Assembly: GCA_002480165.1 (NCBI GenBank)
Contig: DLBP01000004.1
Location: 1,383-22,374, forward strand
Length of the DNA stretch: 20,992 nt
Direction of reading: 5' to 3'
Source: Proteobacteria bacterium UBA7821
GTDB taxonomy: Bacteria > Pseudomonadota > Gammaproteobacteria > Comchoanobacterales > Comchoanobacteraceae
Under the pieces are notes generated by a model. That model saw nothing but the letters and a program-made list of their open reading frames with translations, did not search any database and was not told where the DNA came from. Made by a program: the position numbers and the translations under genes. Shown here piece by piece: positions 1 to 6,970 of this stretch; the first letter of the stretch is position 1, and every line of letters begins with the position of its first letter.

Positions 1-127
1 TGATAAGCAATTAGTTGGACAGGTGGCAGCACGTATTCGTGATTATTCACCAGCAGAGCCATATAAAGGAAAAGGGGTTAGGTACATTGATCAAGTCATC
101 ATGCTGAAGGAGGGTAAGAAGAAATAA
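1..127 (+). CDS. rplF: 50S ribosomal protein L6, C-terminal part (partial)
   Basis: The gene enters from the left edge and ends with TAA at 125-127, so only the last 41 residues are visible. The frame reads GQVAARIRDYSPAEPYKGKG followed by VRYIDQV and a lysine-rich tail, the conserved end of L6, which packs near the sarcin-ricin loop and stalk base of the large subunit. L6 directly before L18 is the standard spc-operon order. The stop shares one base with the rplR ATG (TAATG), which favours translational coupling. Identification rests on the C-terminal motif plus context; the N-terminal domain is outside the window. Confidence 0.95.
   Translation, partial: DKQLVGQVAARIRDYSPAEPYKGKGVRYIDQVIMLKEGKKK
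107..113 (+). promoter_or_regulatory. Shine-Dalgarno sequence for rplR
   Basis: AAGGAGG, a full match to the anti-Shine-Dalgarno complement, lies inside the last codons of rplF, 13 bases before the rplR ATG at 127. It supports 127 over the in-frame ATG at 136. Confidence 0.7.
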
Positions 128-501
128 TGTCAAAAATGAGCACAGTAAGGTATCAAAAAAATGGTAGAGATCGAGTCAGAACAAAGATCAGAAGCCGTTT
201 TAAAGACCAAGAGAAAAATCGTTTAATGGTAATCAGAAGCTGTCGATACATGCATGCATTATTAATTTCGACTACAGGTGATGTATTAGCCAGTGCCAGT
301 ACAAAACACACCCAGCATTTTAAGAAAACAGGGGTTGGTTCGAATAAAACAGCTGCACATGAATTAGGTCAGTTAATTGCTAAAAAGATTAAAGAACACA
401 ACATGCTTGATTCAGTTGCATTTGATCGAAACGGCTATTTGTACCACGGCCGTGTTGCGGCTGTTGCTGTTGGCGCAAGAGAAGCCGGCGTTAAATTTTA
501 G
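127..501 (+). CDS. rplR: 50S ribosomal protein L18
   Basis: This is a 124-residue L18, the large-subunit protein that binds 5S rRNA with L5 and L25; E. coli L18 has 117 residues. The signature is the RLMVIRS strand-helix element at about residues 32-38 and the conserved C-terminal block FDRNGYLYHGRVAAVAVGAR followed by EAGVKF. A few extra residues at the start account for the greater length. The basic N-terminus (KNGRDRVRTKIRSRFK) fits rRNA contact. It starts one base inside the rplF stop and is followed 14 bases later by rpsE, whose AGGAG ribosome site overlaps the rplR stop. The middle is divergent from E. coli, but the assignment is secure from ends and position. Confidence 0.97.
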   Translation: MSKMSTVRYQKNGRDRVRTKIRSRFKDQEKNRLMVIRSCRYMHALLISTTGDVLASASTKHTQHFKKTGVGSNKTAAHELGQLIAKKIKEHNMLDSVAFDRNGYLYHGRVAAVAVGAREAGVKF

Positions 502-515
502 GAGAAGGAAAGATT

Positions 516-1037
516 ATGGCAGTAAATCAGGAAACATCATACTCAGATAGAAAAGACCTCGAGTTTGTTGTTCAAGTTCGGCGTACGACATCGGTCACCG
601 CTGGTGGTAGAACATTCAAGTTTTCGGCATTAGTCGTATCAGGTAATGGTAAAGATCGAGTTGGCTATGGATTGGGTAAGGCTCGAGAAGTGTCTACTGC
701 GGTCAAAAAAGCTTCTGATCAAGCTAAGCAGAACATGATCAAAATTAAGAAAGATCAAACAACAATACCGCACACAACTAAAGAGACAGTGGGTGCCACA
801 ACAATCGTTATGCTACCTGCACCAGAGGGTAACGGTGTGATCGCTGGGGGTACTGCTCGAGCGGTATTCGAGGCAGCAGGAATTGAAAATGTCACGTCGA
901 AGGTGATTGGGTCGACTAACCCGATTAACGTCATCAGAGCCATCATATCCGGTTTTAATAAAATGGCGACACCTGAGACAGTTGCAAAACGAAGAGGTCT
1001 ACCATTAGAGAGGGTTTTGAAACATGTCAACAAATAG
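516..1037 (+). CDS. rpsE: 30S ribosomal protein S5
   Basis: The 173-residue product is S5, a small-subunit protein at the mRNA entry channel that acts in helicase activity and decoding accuracy. The N-terminal double-stranded-RNA-binding-like domain covers about residues 15-80 and contains KFSALVVSGNGKDRVGYGLG followed by KAREVS. The C-terminal domain has PAPEGNGVIAGGTARAVFEA, the usual S5 glycine-rich segment. Length is close to the family's (167 in E. coli). An AGGAGAAGG ribosome site lies at 501-509, just before the ATG. The last 14 bases overlap rpmD. Order rplR-rpsE-rpmD is the conserved spc arrangement. Confidence 0.98.
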   Translation: MAVNQETSYSDRKDLEFVVQVRRTTSVTAGGRTFKFSALVVSGNGKDRVGYGLGKAREVSTAVKKASDQAKQNMIKIKKDQTTIPHTTKETVGATTIVMLPAPEGNGVIAGGTARAVFEAAGIENVTSKVIGSTNPINVIRAIISGFNKMATPETVAKRRGLPLERVLKHVNK

Positions 1038-1212
1038 AGTCAAGCTAACATTGATCAAAAGTTTTATTGGGCGAACGCAGAGACAGATTAGCACTGTTCG
1101 AGGATTAGGTCTAAAGCGAATCGGCGACGAGTCAGTATTAACGGCAGACAAACCCGTACTTGGAATGATTCGTAAAGTTAAATTTATGCTCAATTGTGAA
1201 GAGGTAAAATAG
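1024..1212 (+). CDS. rpmD: 50S ribosomal protein L30
   Basis: This is a 62-residue L30, the small large-subunit protein of the spc operon. It matches the family pattern KLTLIKSFIGR, then TVRGLGLKRIG, then GMIRKVKFML near the C-terminus. E. coli L30 has 59 residues, so it is complete. The ATG at 1024 lies inside the rpsE 3' end, giving a 14-base overlap in another frame, and GAGAGG just upstream could serve as ribosome site. The next start, rplO, is two bases after its stop. L30 is lost from many reduced genomes, so its presence is mildly informative. Confidence 0.96.
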   Translation: MSTNRVKLTLIKSFIGRTQRQISTVRGLGLKRIGDESVLTADKPVLGMIRKVKFMLNCEEVK

Positions 1213-1214
1213 TT

Positions 1215-1637
1215 ATGCTGTATACTGAATTAAAGAGTCCAGGCTCAACAAAATCTAGGCTGCGAATTTGCCGAGGCCAAGGTAGACGTGGTAAGACAGG
1301 TGGCCGCGGTATGAAAGGTCAAAAGGCACGTTCAGGTGGTGCAAAGCGTAACTTTTGTGGTGGACAGACACCATTATTTCGTCAGATCCCAAAGATGGGT
1401 TTCCGATCAAGAAAGGAATACGTCACGGAGAGTGTCAGGCTGTCAGAGTTACGGCTACTGAAGGTGGATAAAGACACATTAGTGACGGTTGATTTACTTA
1501 AAGAGAAGAACATCATCAGAAAGCAGACAAAATATGTCAAAGTTTTCTTGTCTGGTGATAGCCAACTAGCTTCCTTGACATTTGGTGAGGGAATCACGCT
1601 CTCAAAGGGTGTGAAACAGACACTTGGTATCGCTTAG
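1215..1637 (+). CDS. rplO: 50S ribosomal protein L15
   Basis: A 140-residue L15 (144 in E. coli), a late-binding large-subunit protein. The extended glycine- and arginine-rich N-terminal tail is diagnostic: RICRGQGRRGKTGGRGMKGQ followed by KARSGG, at about residues 17-43, reaching into 23S rRNA in known structures. The C-terminal globular half (KVFLSGD, then LTFGEGITLSKGVKQ) fits the L15/L18e fold. It lies two bases after rpmD and two bases before secY. A GAGGT ribosome site sits inside the end of rpmD. Confidence 0.97.
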   Translation: MLYTELKSPGSTKSRLRICRGQGRRGKTGGRGMKGQKARSGGAKRNFCGGQTPLFRQIPKMGFRSRKEYVTESVRLSELRLLKVDKDTLVTVDLLKEKNIIRKQTKYVKVFLSGDSQLASLTFGEGITLSKGVKQTLGIA

Positions 1638-1639
1638 TT

Positions 1640-2959
1640 ATGTTGTTTAATTCGTCTTCCTCTGCATGGAAAGATTTAAAAAACCGATTGCTTTTCGTGT
1701 TGTTCGCCATACTGGTATTTCGTTTTGGCTCTCACATACCCGTCCCTGGTGTTGATCTGGTCAAGTTGACAGATTTTTTCGAACAGCAATCAGCAGGAAT
1801 CCTTGGTCTATTCAACATGTTTTCTGGTGGTGCCTTTTCACGGTTAACATTGTTCGCACTCGGAATTATGCCATACATATCTGCATCAATCGTCATGCAA
1901 CTGTTGTCACTAACGCTTCCTTCTCTGGAGCAACTTCGAAAAGAAGAAGGTGATGCGGGTCGGCAGAAAATTAGCCAGTATACCCGATATGGTGCTTTAG
2001 GCTTGGCTTTAGCAGAAGGAATGGCGCTGTGTACTTGGTTGATTTCAGGCGACTACACTTACTACGTTGGTTGGGAGTTCTATTTAATAGGGACATTAAC
2101 CCTTGCTACCGGAACGATGTTTTTAATGTGGCTAGGTGAGCAGATAACCGAGCGTGGTGTTGGTAACGGTATATCCCTGATTATATTCCTTGGGATCATA
2201 GCACGTCTGCCTGAAGCTGCGGATCAAATGTTACTCCAAGTCAAGCAAGGACAAATGCTGACAATTGTCTTTGTATCGATTATTGTTTTCTCTTTGCTAG
2301 TTGTCGCGGCAGTTGTGGCTATGGAGCGTGCACAACGGCAAATAACGATCCAGCAGCCAAAGCGCCAGCATGGCAACCGTATGTCTGCCGCACAGTCAAG
2401 TAAGCTGCCGTTAAAGATCAATATGGCAGGTGTACTGCCACCGATATTCGCAATCGGTGCGATCTTGTTTCCAGCTACGATTGCTAGGTGGCTCGGGCAA
2501 TCTGAGACTTTTTCATTTTTTTCTAACGTTTCTTATGTGCTAAGCCCTGGACAACCGCTATACTTCTTGTTATACTGCTCAGCGATATTGTTTTTTGCGT
2601 TTTTTTGGACATCACTCATGTTCAATCCAACAGAGATAGCCGACAACATCAAACGTTCAGGTGCTCTTGTGCCAGGAATTAGGCCTGGTTATCAGACAGC
2701 TAACTACATTGATAGTGTCATGACAAGGTTAACACTCATTGGTGCGATTTATTTATGTGTGATTGCATTAATGCCGGAGATCATGATACTAACATGGAAA
2801 GTTCCTTTCCAGTTTGGTGGCACATCATTACTAATTGTTGTTGTTGTTGTGATGGACTTTATAACGCAAGTACAAAATCATTTGCTAGTCGAACAGTACG
2901 AGTTTTCTGGAAAAAAAGGTAATCGGCGAAGTGGTTCAAAACTAGCATTGCTGAGATAA
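1640..2959 (+). CDS. secY: Protein translocase subunit SecY
   Basis: This is the 439-residue channel subunit of the SecYEG translocon in the inner membrane (443 in E. coli). Ten hydrophobic membrane segments can be followed along the protein. Family motifs include FRFGSHIPVPGVD in the first segment and plug region, FNMFSGGAFSRLTLFALGIM, then PYISASIVMQLL, the cytoplasmic loop with QRQITIQQPKRQ, and the C-terminal FNPTEIADNIKRSGALVPGI with RPGYQTA. These loops hold the basic residues that contact SecA and the ribosome. ATG at 1640 is two bases after rplO, so translation is probably coupled. The stop overlaps the rpmJ ribosome site. Confidence 0.99.
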   Translation: MLFNSSSSAWKDLKNRLLFVLFAILVFRFGSHIPVPGVDLVKLTDFFEQQSAGILGLFNMFSGGAFSRLTLFALGIMPYISASIVMQLLSLTLPSLEQLRKEEGDAGRQKISQYTRYGALGLALAEGMALCTWLISGDYTYYVGWEFYLIGTLTLATGTMFLMWLGEQITERGVGNGISLIIFLGIIARLPEAADQMLLQVKQGQMLTIVFVSIIVFSLLVVAAVVAMERAQRQITIQQPKRQHGNRMSAAQSSKLPLKINMAGVLPPIFAIGAILFPATIARWLGQSETFSFFSNVSYVLSPGQPLYFLLYCSAILFFAFFWTSLMFNPTEIADNIKRSGALVPGIRPGYQTANYIDSVMTRLTLIGAIYLCVIALMPEIMILTWKVPFQFGGTSLLIVVVVVMDFITQVQNHLLVEQYEFSGKKGNRRSGSKLALLR

Positions 2960-2970
2960 GAGGGTTAAAT

Positions 2971-3084
2971 ATGAAAGTAAGAGCATCAGTTAAAAAAATT
3001 TGTCGATTCTGTAAGGTCGTTAAACGAAAAAGAAAGGTTCTAGTAATTTGTAAGTTTTCAAAACACAAACAAAGGCAAGGATAG
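2971..3084 (+). CDS. rpmJ: 50S ribosomal protein L36
   Basis: This 37-codon gene reads MKVRASVKKICRFCKVVKRK at its start and ends KHKQRQG, unmistakably L36. It keeps the zinc-binding set C11, C14, C27 and H32, so it is the zinc-containing (C+) paralogue. It is one residue shorter than the 38-residue E. coli form and matches the 37-residue form of many bacteria. AAGAGGG at 2958-2964, overlapping the secY stop, is a good ribosome site. Position between secY and rpsM is the normal one. Confidence 0.97.
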   Translation: MKVRASVKKICRFCKVVKRKRKVLVICKFSKHKQRQG

Positions 3085-3087
3085 GTT

Positions 3088-3441
3088 ATGGTCACAGTAT
3101 CAGGCGTCGTACTAAAGGAAAATCAGCATATTGAAATAGCGTTAACCTATATTTATGGTGTTGGACGTTCATCAGCACAAAAGATATGCGAAGAACTAAC
3201 AATACCTTTTTCGAAGCGTGTCTCAGAGTTGTCTGAGTCCGATTTTGACGGTATTCGAAGTAAGATATCAAAGATGGTAGTAGAGGGCGATTGTCGTCGT
3301 CGCAAGCGGATGTTTATCAAAGCGAAGATGGACAAAGGCTCTTACCAAGGAAAACGGCACCGTTTGGGGTTACCTGTTCGTGGTCAGAACACACAGAGTA
3401 ATGCACAAACTCGAAAAAAGCGTAAGCGAAGAGATGATTAA
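3088..3441 (+). CDS. rpsM: 30S ribosomal protein S13
   Basis: A 117-residue S13 (118 in E. coli), the small-subunit head protein that forms bridges to the large subunit and contacts P-site tRNA. The helix-two-turn-helix region is seen in IALTYIYGVGRSSAQKI at about residues 17-33. The tail shows SYQGKRHRLGLPVRGQNTQS and ends in a strongly basic stretch. The segment around residues 68-85 departs from the common LRR/SIKRLMDLGCYRG form, giving CRRR and MDKGSYQG here. It is the first gene of the alpha-operon part (rpsM-rpsK-rpsD-rpoA-rplQ) and lies three bases after rpmJ, so no separate promoter is apparent. Confidence 0.97.
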   Translation: MVTVSGVVLKENQHIEIALTYIYGVGRSSAQKICEELTIPFSKRVSELSESDFDGIRSKISKMVVEGDCRRRKRMFIKAKMDKGSYQGKRHRLGLPVRGQNTQSNAQTRKKRKRRDD

Positions 3442-3455
3442 TTAAGGTAGGTTTT

Positions 3456-3845
3456 ATGGGTTCAGTTCAAACATCGACTAGAAAGTCAAAAAAGAAACTA
3501 CAGTCCTCGACAGGAAAAGTCTTTGTCAAGGCAACGTACAACAATACGATTGTCACAGTCGCGACAACGACGGGGGATGTGATCGCAACAAGATCTGCGG
3601 GTCAGTATCAAAAAGGCGCAAGGAAGTCCACCGCACTTGCCGGTGAACAAGCCGCAAAGGAAGTTTCCAGGCACGTGAAACTCATGGGGCTATCAGAAGT
3701 TCACGTTGTTATCTGTGGTCCAGGACATGGCCGAGATTCAGCGGTTAAAGGTGTTGAGCTTGGTGGATTGAAAGTATTAACAATCACAGACGTTACTGGC
3801 TACCCATTCAATGGCTGCCGACCAAGAAAAGAAAAGCGAGTATAG
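3456..3845 (+). CDS. rpsK: 30S ribosomal protein S11
   Basis: A 129-residue S11, exactly the E. coli length, located on the small-subunit platform near the mRNA exit. The conserved GKVFVKATYNNTIVTVATTT opens the fold, followed by SAGQYQKGARKSTALAGEQA. The C-terminal TDVTGYPFNGCRPRKEKRV is the near-invariant end that contacts 16S rRNA. AAGGTAGG lies shortly before the ATG. The TAG at 3843-3845 overlaps the rpsD ribosome site AGGGAG. No oddity seen. Confidence 0.98.
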   Translation: MGSVQTSTRKSKKKLQSSTGKVFVKATYNNTIVTVATTTGDVIATRSAGQYQKGARKSTALAGEQAAKEVSRHVKLMGLSEVHVVICGPGHGRDSAVKGVELGGLKVLTITDVTGYPFNGCRPRKEKRV

Positions 3846-3855
3846 GGAGTATTTT

Positions 3856-4479
3856 ATGGCACGTTATTTAGGACCAGCACTGCGTAAGAGTCGACGAGTT
3901 GGACGAGACTTGTCACTGAAAAGTGGTGCAAAACCGATCACAGACAAGTGTAAATTAGAACAAAAGCCGGGTATGGCAGTTAATACCAGACGCGGTAGGC
4001 CATCTAACTACGCTAACCAGCTTGAAATGCAACAGGTGATGCGTTTTACTTATGGAATGATGAAAAAGCAATTTAAGGATTGCTTCAATAAAGCTGAAAA
4101 ACAAAAGGGTTCAACAGCGGATAATTTAATTATCATTCTAGAAAGTAGACTAGACAATATCGTGTATCGAATGAATTTTGCCTCGACAAGAGCGCAAGCA
4201 AGACAGTTGGTATCCCACGGTCACGTCACGGTCAATGGTAAGCTTCTTGATATTCCATCTTACCAGGTTAGCCCTGGAGATGTTGTCTCCATTCGTGAGA
4301 AGAGCCAGTCTTTATTAATAATCAAAGCAGCTCGAGAGCAAAGTGACCACAAGCAAGATTGTGATTGGGTAAAGACAAATGAGTCAGATTTGTCAGGTGT
4401 GCTAGAGTCATTACCTGACCCAACTAAATTTTATGCACAATATCAAGTTAACTTGGTAGTCGAATTGTATTCCAAATAA
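3856..4479 (+). CDS. rpsD: 30S ribosomal protein S4
   Basis: A 207-residue S4 (206 in E. coli), a primary 16S rRNA binder and, in E. coli, the translational repressor of the alpha operon. The start at 3856 gives the canonical MARYLGPALRKSRRVGRDL and is preceded by AGGGAG at 3844-3849; an in-frame ATG at 3811 would add 15 residues inside rpsK and has no family support. The S4 RNA-binding domain is clear at about residues 97-160: LESRLDNIVYRMNFASTRAQ, ARQLVSHGHVTVNG and SYQVSPGDVVSIREK. The protein ends LVVELYSK like E. coli S4. Whether an S4-binding pseudoknot controls this operon cannot be seen here. Confidence 0.98.
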   Translation: MARYLGPALRKSRRVGRDLSLKSGAKPITDKCKLEQKPGMAVNTRRGRPSNYANQLEMQQVMRFTYGMMKKQFKDCFNKAEKQKGSTADNLIIILESRLDNIVYRMNFASTRAQARQLVSHGHVTVNGKLLDIPSYQVSPGDVVSIREKSQSLLIIKAAREQSDHKQDCDWVKTNESDLSGVLESLPDPTKFYAQYQVNLVVELYSK

Positions 4480-4489
4480 AGGTGATTAG

Positions 4490-5533
4490 ATGACATTAGT
4501 AGAAGACACTCAGCAAGAAACCAGCTCTAAGCAGACAGATTTTGACATACATGATCTGTTTGACGAAATGTTGATTCCATCTGATATCAAAGTCAGCCGG
4601 AAGAGCCCAAACCACTTCATTACCACCCTCGAGCCATTCAACCAAGGCTTTGGCTACACAATTGGGCAGGCCATACGACGAATCTTGCTGTCCTCTATGC
4701 CCGGTGCTGCGGTTGTTGGTGTTGAAATTGATTCAGTTACCCATGAGTTTTCTAATATTGAAGGCGTCAAGGAAGATCTAGTTGATATTCTCATGAACCT
4801 CAAGGAATTGGCAATCAAGCAGGATGTGCGTGGAAAAAATATCCTTAATCTATCCGTGACTGGACCTTGTACTGTTACTGCGGCTGATATCCAATTGGAA
4901 ACAGGGTTAGAGATTGTTAACAAGGATTTAGTCATTGCTACCATTACTGAGAATATTGAACTCAATATGAAATTACATATTGCATCAGGTATTGGGTATA
5001 AGACAGTTCAGGAACTGAAAGATCGTGGTGATATTGATGATCAGGTCGGTGTTTTGCATTTGGATGCATCATTTAGCCCAATTCAGCGAGTGGTCTACCA
5101 AGTACAGAGTGCGCGTGTTAAAAACAGAACCAATTTAGATAAATTAGTCATTGAACTGGTTACTAACGGAACAATCTCAGCTCAAGAAGCCATACATCGT
5201 GTTGCTACGATCATGCAATACCAATTGTCAGCTTTCAGTGATGTTACATTGCAACCACGTCAAGAAGCTGAAGAAGAAAATGACACGATAGACCCAATTC
5301 TCAATTGCCTAGTAGAGGACTTAGAGTTAACAGTGAGAGCTGCTAATTGCCTCAAAGCTGAACACATTCACTACATTGGTGAGCTGGTTCAGAAGGCAGA
5401 AGTTGATCTGCTAAAAACACCGAATTTGGGCCGAAAATCTCTTAATGAGATTAAGTCATTACTAGCTAAGCACGGTTTATGTCTGGGTTTACAGTTATCT
5501 AACTGGAAGCCACCTATTGAAACCAGTCGTTAA
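4490..5533 (+). CDS. rpoA: DNA-directed RNA polymerase subunit alpha
   Basis: This is the alpha subunit that dimerises to seed core RNA polymerase assembly. The N-terminal domain carries AIRRILLSSMPGAAVVGVEI at about residues 61-80, the dimer and beta-contact helix. The C-terminal domain is intact (LTVRAANCLKAEHIHYIGEL, then LLKTPNLGRKSLNEIKSLLA), so UP-element and activator contacts should be possible. At 347 residues it is longer than E. coli alpha (329). About 19 extra, mostly acidic and polar residues precede the region matching the E. coli N-terminus, and the extension keeps a good ribosome site (AGGTG at about 4481). An internal ATG at codon 27 would give a more usual length but lacks a clear ribosome site. 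A standard alpha-operon position supports the call. Confidence 0.98.
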   Translation: MTLVEDTQQETSSKQTDFDIHDLFDEMLIPSDIKVSRKSPNHFITTLEPFNQGFGYTIGQAIRRILLSSMPGAAVVGVEIDSVTHEFSNIEGVKEDLVDILMNLKELAIKQDVRGKNILNLSVTGPCTVTAADIQLETGLEIVNKDLVIATITENIELNMKLHIASGIGYKTVQELKDRGDIDDQVGVLHLDASFSPIQRVVYQVQSARVKNRTNLDKLVIELVTNGTISAQEAIHRVATIMQYQLSAFSDVTLQPRQEAEEENDTIDPILNCLVEDLELTVRAANCLKAEHIHYIGELVQKAEVDLLKTPNLGRKSLNEIKSLLAKHGLCLGLQLSNWKPPIETSR

Positions 5534-5556
5534 TTTAAAAGACTAAGAGGACACCT

Positions 5557-5958
5557 ATGAGACACAGAAAATCAGGTAGTGGGTTAAGTAGAGACACTGC
5601 TGCAAGAAAAGCATTAATGAGAAACATGGCCATTAGTTTAGTTGAGCATGGTGGTATTCGTACCACGCTTGCGAAAGCGAAAGCCTTGCGTCCATTCCTT
5701 GAGCCACTGATTACAAAAGCAGGCGAGAAGAATTTATCAAACTTTCGTTACCTGTTCGACCGGATTCGAAATAAAGATACTGTTTACCGCTTGATCGATA
5801 CCATTGGGCCTTTTTATAAAGCACGGCCAGGTGGCTACTTGCGCATCATTAAAGATGGCTTCCGTAATGGTGATAAAGCACCTGCCGCCTACATCCAGTT
5901 CGTTGATATGCCTGCTTTGAAAGAGTCTTTTGACAAGACCAAACAAGGTGATCAGTAA
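5557..5958 (+). CDS. rplQ: 50S ribosomal protein L17
   Basis: A 133-residue L17 (127 in E. coli), a large-subunit protein near the peptide exit. The N-terminal signature MRHRKSGSGLSRDTAARKAL followed by MRNMAISLVEHGGIRTTLAK is nearly canonical, and the C-terminal part keeps PGGYLRIIK and AAYIQFVD. AAGAGGA at about 5545 is the ribosome site. As usual it closes the alpha operon, but here no terminator follows and the next gene begins within 20 bases or even overlaps, so transcription may continue into it. Confidence 0.97.
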   Translation: MRHRKSGSGLSRDTAARKALMRNMAISLVEHGGIRTTLAKAKALRPFLEPLITKAGEKNLSNFRYLFDRIRNKDTVYRLIDTIGPFYKARPGGYLRIIKDGFRNGDKAPAAYIQFVDMPALKESFDKTKQGDQ

Positions 5959-5977
5959 AACGGGATACAAGCTGCTC

Positions 5978-6907
5978 ATGCACCGCTTGCTGTGCTTTTT
6001 TGCCCTTGTGATACCACTGCTTGCTTCCATATCAATAGCAGATCTATCCTTGTATACCAGTGCTTCACCAAAAAGTGGCCTCGAACAAGCTGCTAAAGCG
6101 TTTATTTCCTCATGGCATGTGGTGTTTAATGAGCAACTAGATTACCAGCCACTGATAGGCACCTCATCTGAAAAATCACTCTTTTACTACACAAACATCG
6201 TATCGACAGCTCCTGACTCATTCGTATTTTATTCAAGCCCACTTTTAATTGACGATGATATTGAAATATTCGATTCTGATTATCGCGATTTAATACCCGT
6301 GGCACGGGTGATGCTCGATTACTCTGCTATCGTTGTAAGAAGACACATGTACTGGTTTTCATTCAACGATTTATTAGAGGCTTATCAGACAAATCCTGAC
6401 CAAGTTGTCTTTGGTGGTGGCTCAAGAGTGAGCGGCTTTGATCACATAGTCAGTGCTTGGTTACTGCATCAAAGCAAAAATAACTCGCATCAGCAGATAT
6501 ACAGGCCATATCCAGGTGGAGGAGCCGCTTTATCCGCACTTAGATCAGGCGAGATTGATGTCTTAACAACCAGTCTCAGCGAAGCCTTGCCATATCATCG
6601 TTCACAACAAGTTAGAATTTTATGTACAACAGCACCTCATGTGATTGATAATATTCCTCCGTGTCATCCTGAGGTTGTTCTCGAAAACTGGCGAGGCATG
6701 TTTGTGATGAAAGATATGCCAAATGATCGATTATCTACGTATCAAGATAACATTCAGTCGGTTCTAACCAGTAGCAGTTGGCAAATACTTGAGTCAAAAT
6801 ATGGCTGGGTAACGGCTTATCTGGGAGGCGAGGAATTCGCTCAGTACTTATCTGCTCAGCACAGCCAGCTTGGTGCTATTAAGAGCTCTTTAGAGTGGGC
6901 TGTCTAA
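5978..6907 (+). CDS. TctC/Bug-family exported solute-binding protein (orphan)
   Basis: The 309-residue product looks like a tripartite-tricarboxylate-transporter substrate-binding protein (TctC, also called Bug). Such periplasmic proteins bind small carboxylates or similar solutes and pass them to TctAB membrane partners. Seen directly: a hydrophobic N-terminus (LLCFFALVIPLLASISIA) ending in a plausible signal-peptidase site, VVFGGGSRVSGFDH, YRPYPGGGAALSALRSGEID, and a late NWRGMFV matching the family NWRG motif. No tctA or tctB lies nearby, so the ligand is unknown. The start is uncertain: ATG 5978 gives a short signal peptide, while in-frame GTG 5948 or TTG 5930 would overlap rplQ and add positive charges. 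It probably shares the ribosomal transcript. Length fits the family (about 300-330). Specificity cannot be inferred. Confidence 0.75.
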   Translation: MHRLLCFFALVIPLLASISIADLSLYTSASPKSGLEQAAKAFISSWHVVFNEQLDYQPLIGTSSEKSLFYYTNIVSTAPDSFVFYSSPLLIDDDIEIFDSDYRDLIPVARVMLDYSAIVVRRHMYWFSFNDLLEAYQTNPDQVVFGGGSRVSGFDHIVSAWLLHQSKNNSHQQIYRPYPGGGAALSALRSGEIDVLTTSLSEALPYHRSQQVRILCTTAPHVIDNIPPCHPEVVLENWRGMFVMKDMPNDRLSTYQDNIQSVLTSSSWQILESKYGWVTAYLGGEEFAQYLSAQHSQLGAIKSSLEWAV

Positions 6908-6911
6908 CTGT

Positions 6912-6940
6912 TTGATAAGTTTGCTCTTTTATGCTATAAT
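6912..6940 (+). promoter_or_regulatory. Strong sigma-70-type promoter with extended -10
   Basis: TTGATA at 6912-6917 and TATAAT at 6935-6940 are separated by exactly 17 bases, and TGC immediately before the -10 gives the extended element TGCTATAAT. This is the best promoter match I see in the window. Predicted transcription start is about 6947, roughly 24 bases before the ATG at 6971. Confidence 0.8.
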
Positions 6941-6970
6941 TACATTATTAATTACTGAGTGAAACGCGCA

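Noticed and set aside
755..1033. Antisense open frame within rpsE
   Set aside because: It lies wholly opposite a conserved ribosomal protein gene, has no family look and no ribosome site; a shadow frame.
3811..3855. Upstream in-frame ATG for rpsD inside rpsK
   Set aside because: It would add 15 residues not seen in S4. The ATG at 3856 gives the canonical MARYLGP start and has AGGGAG just upstream.
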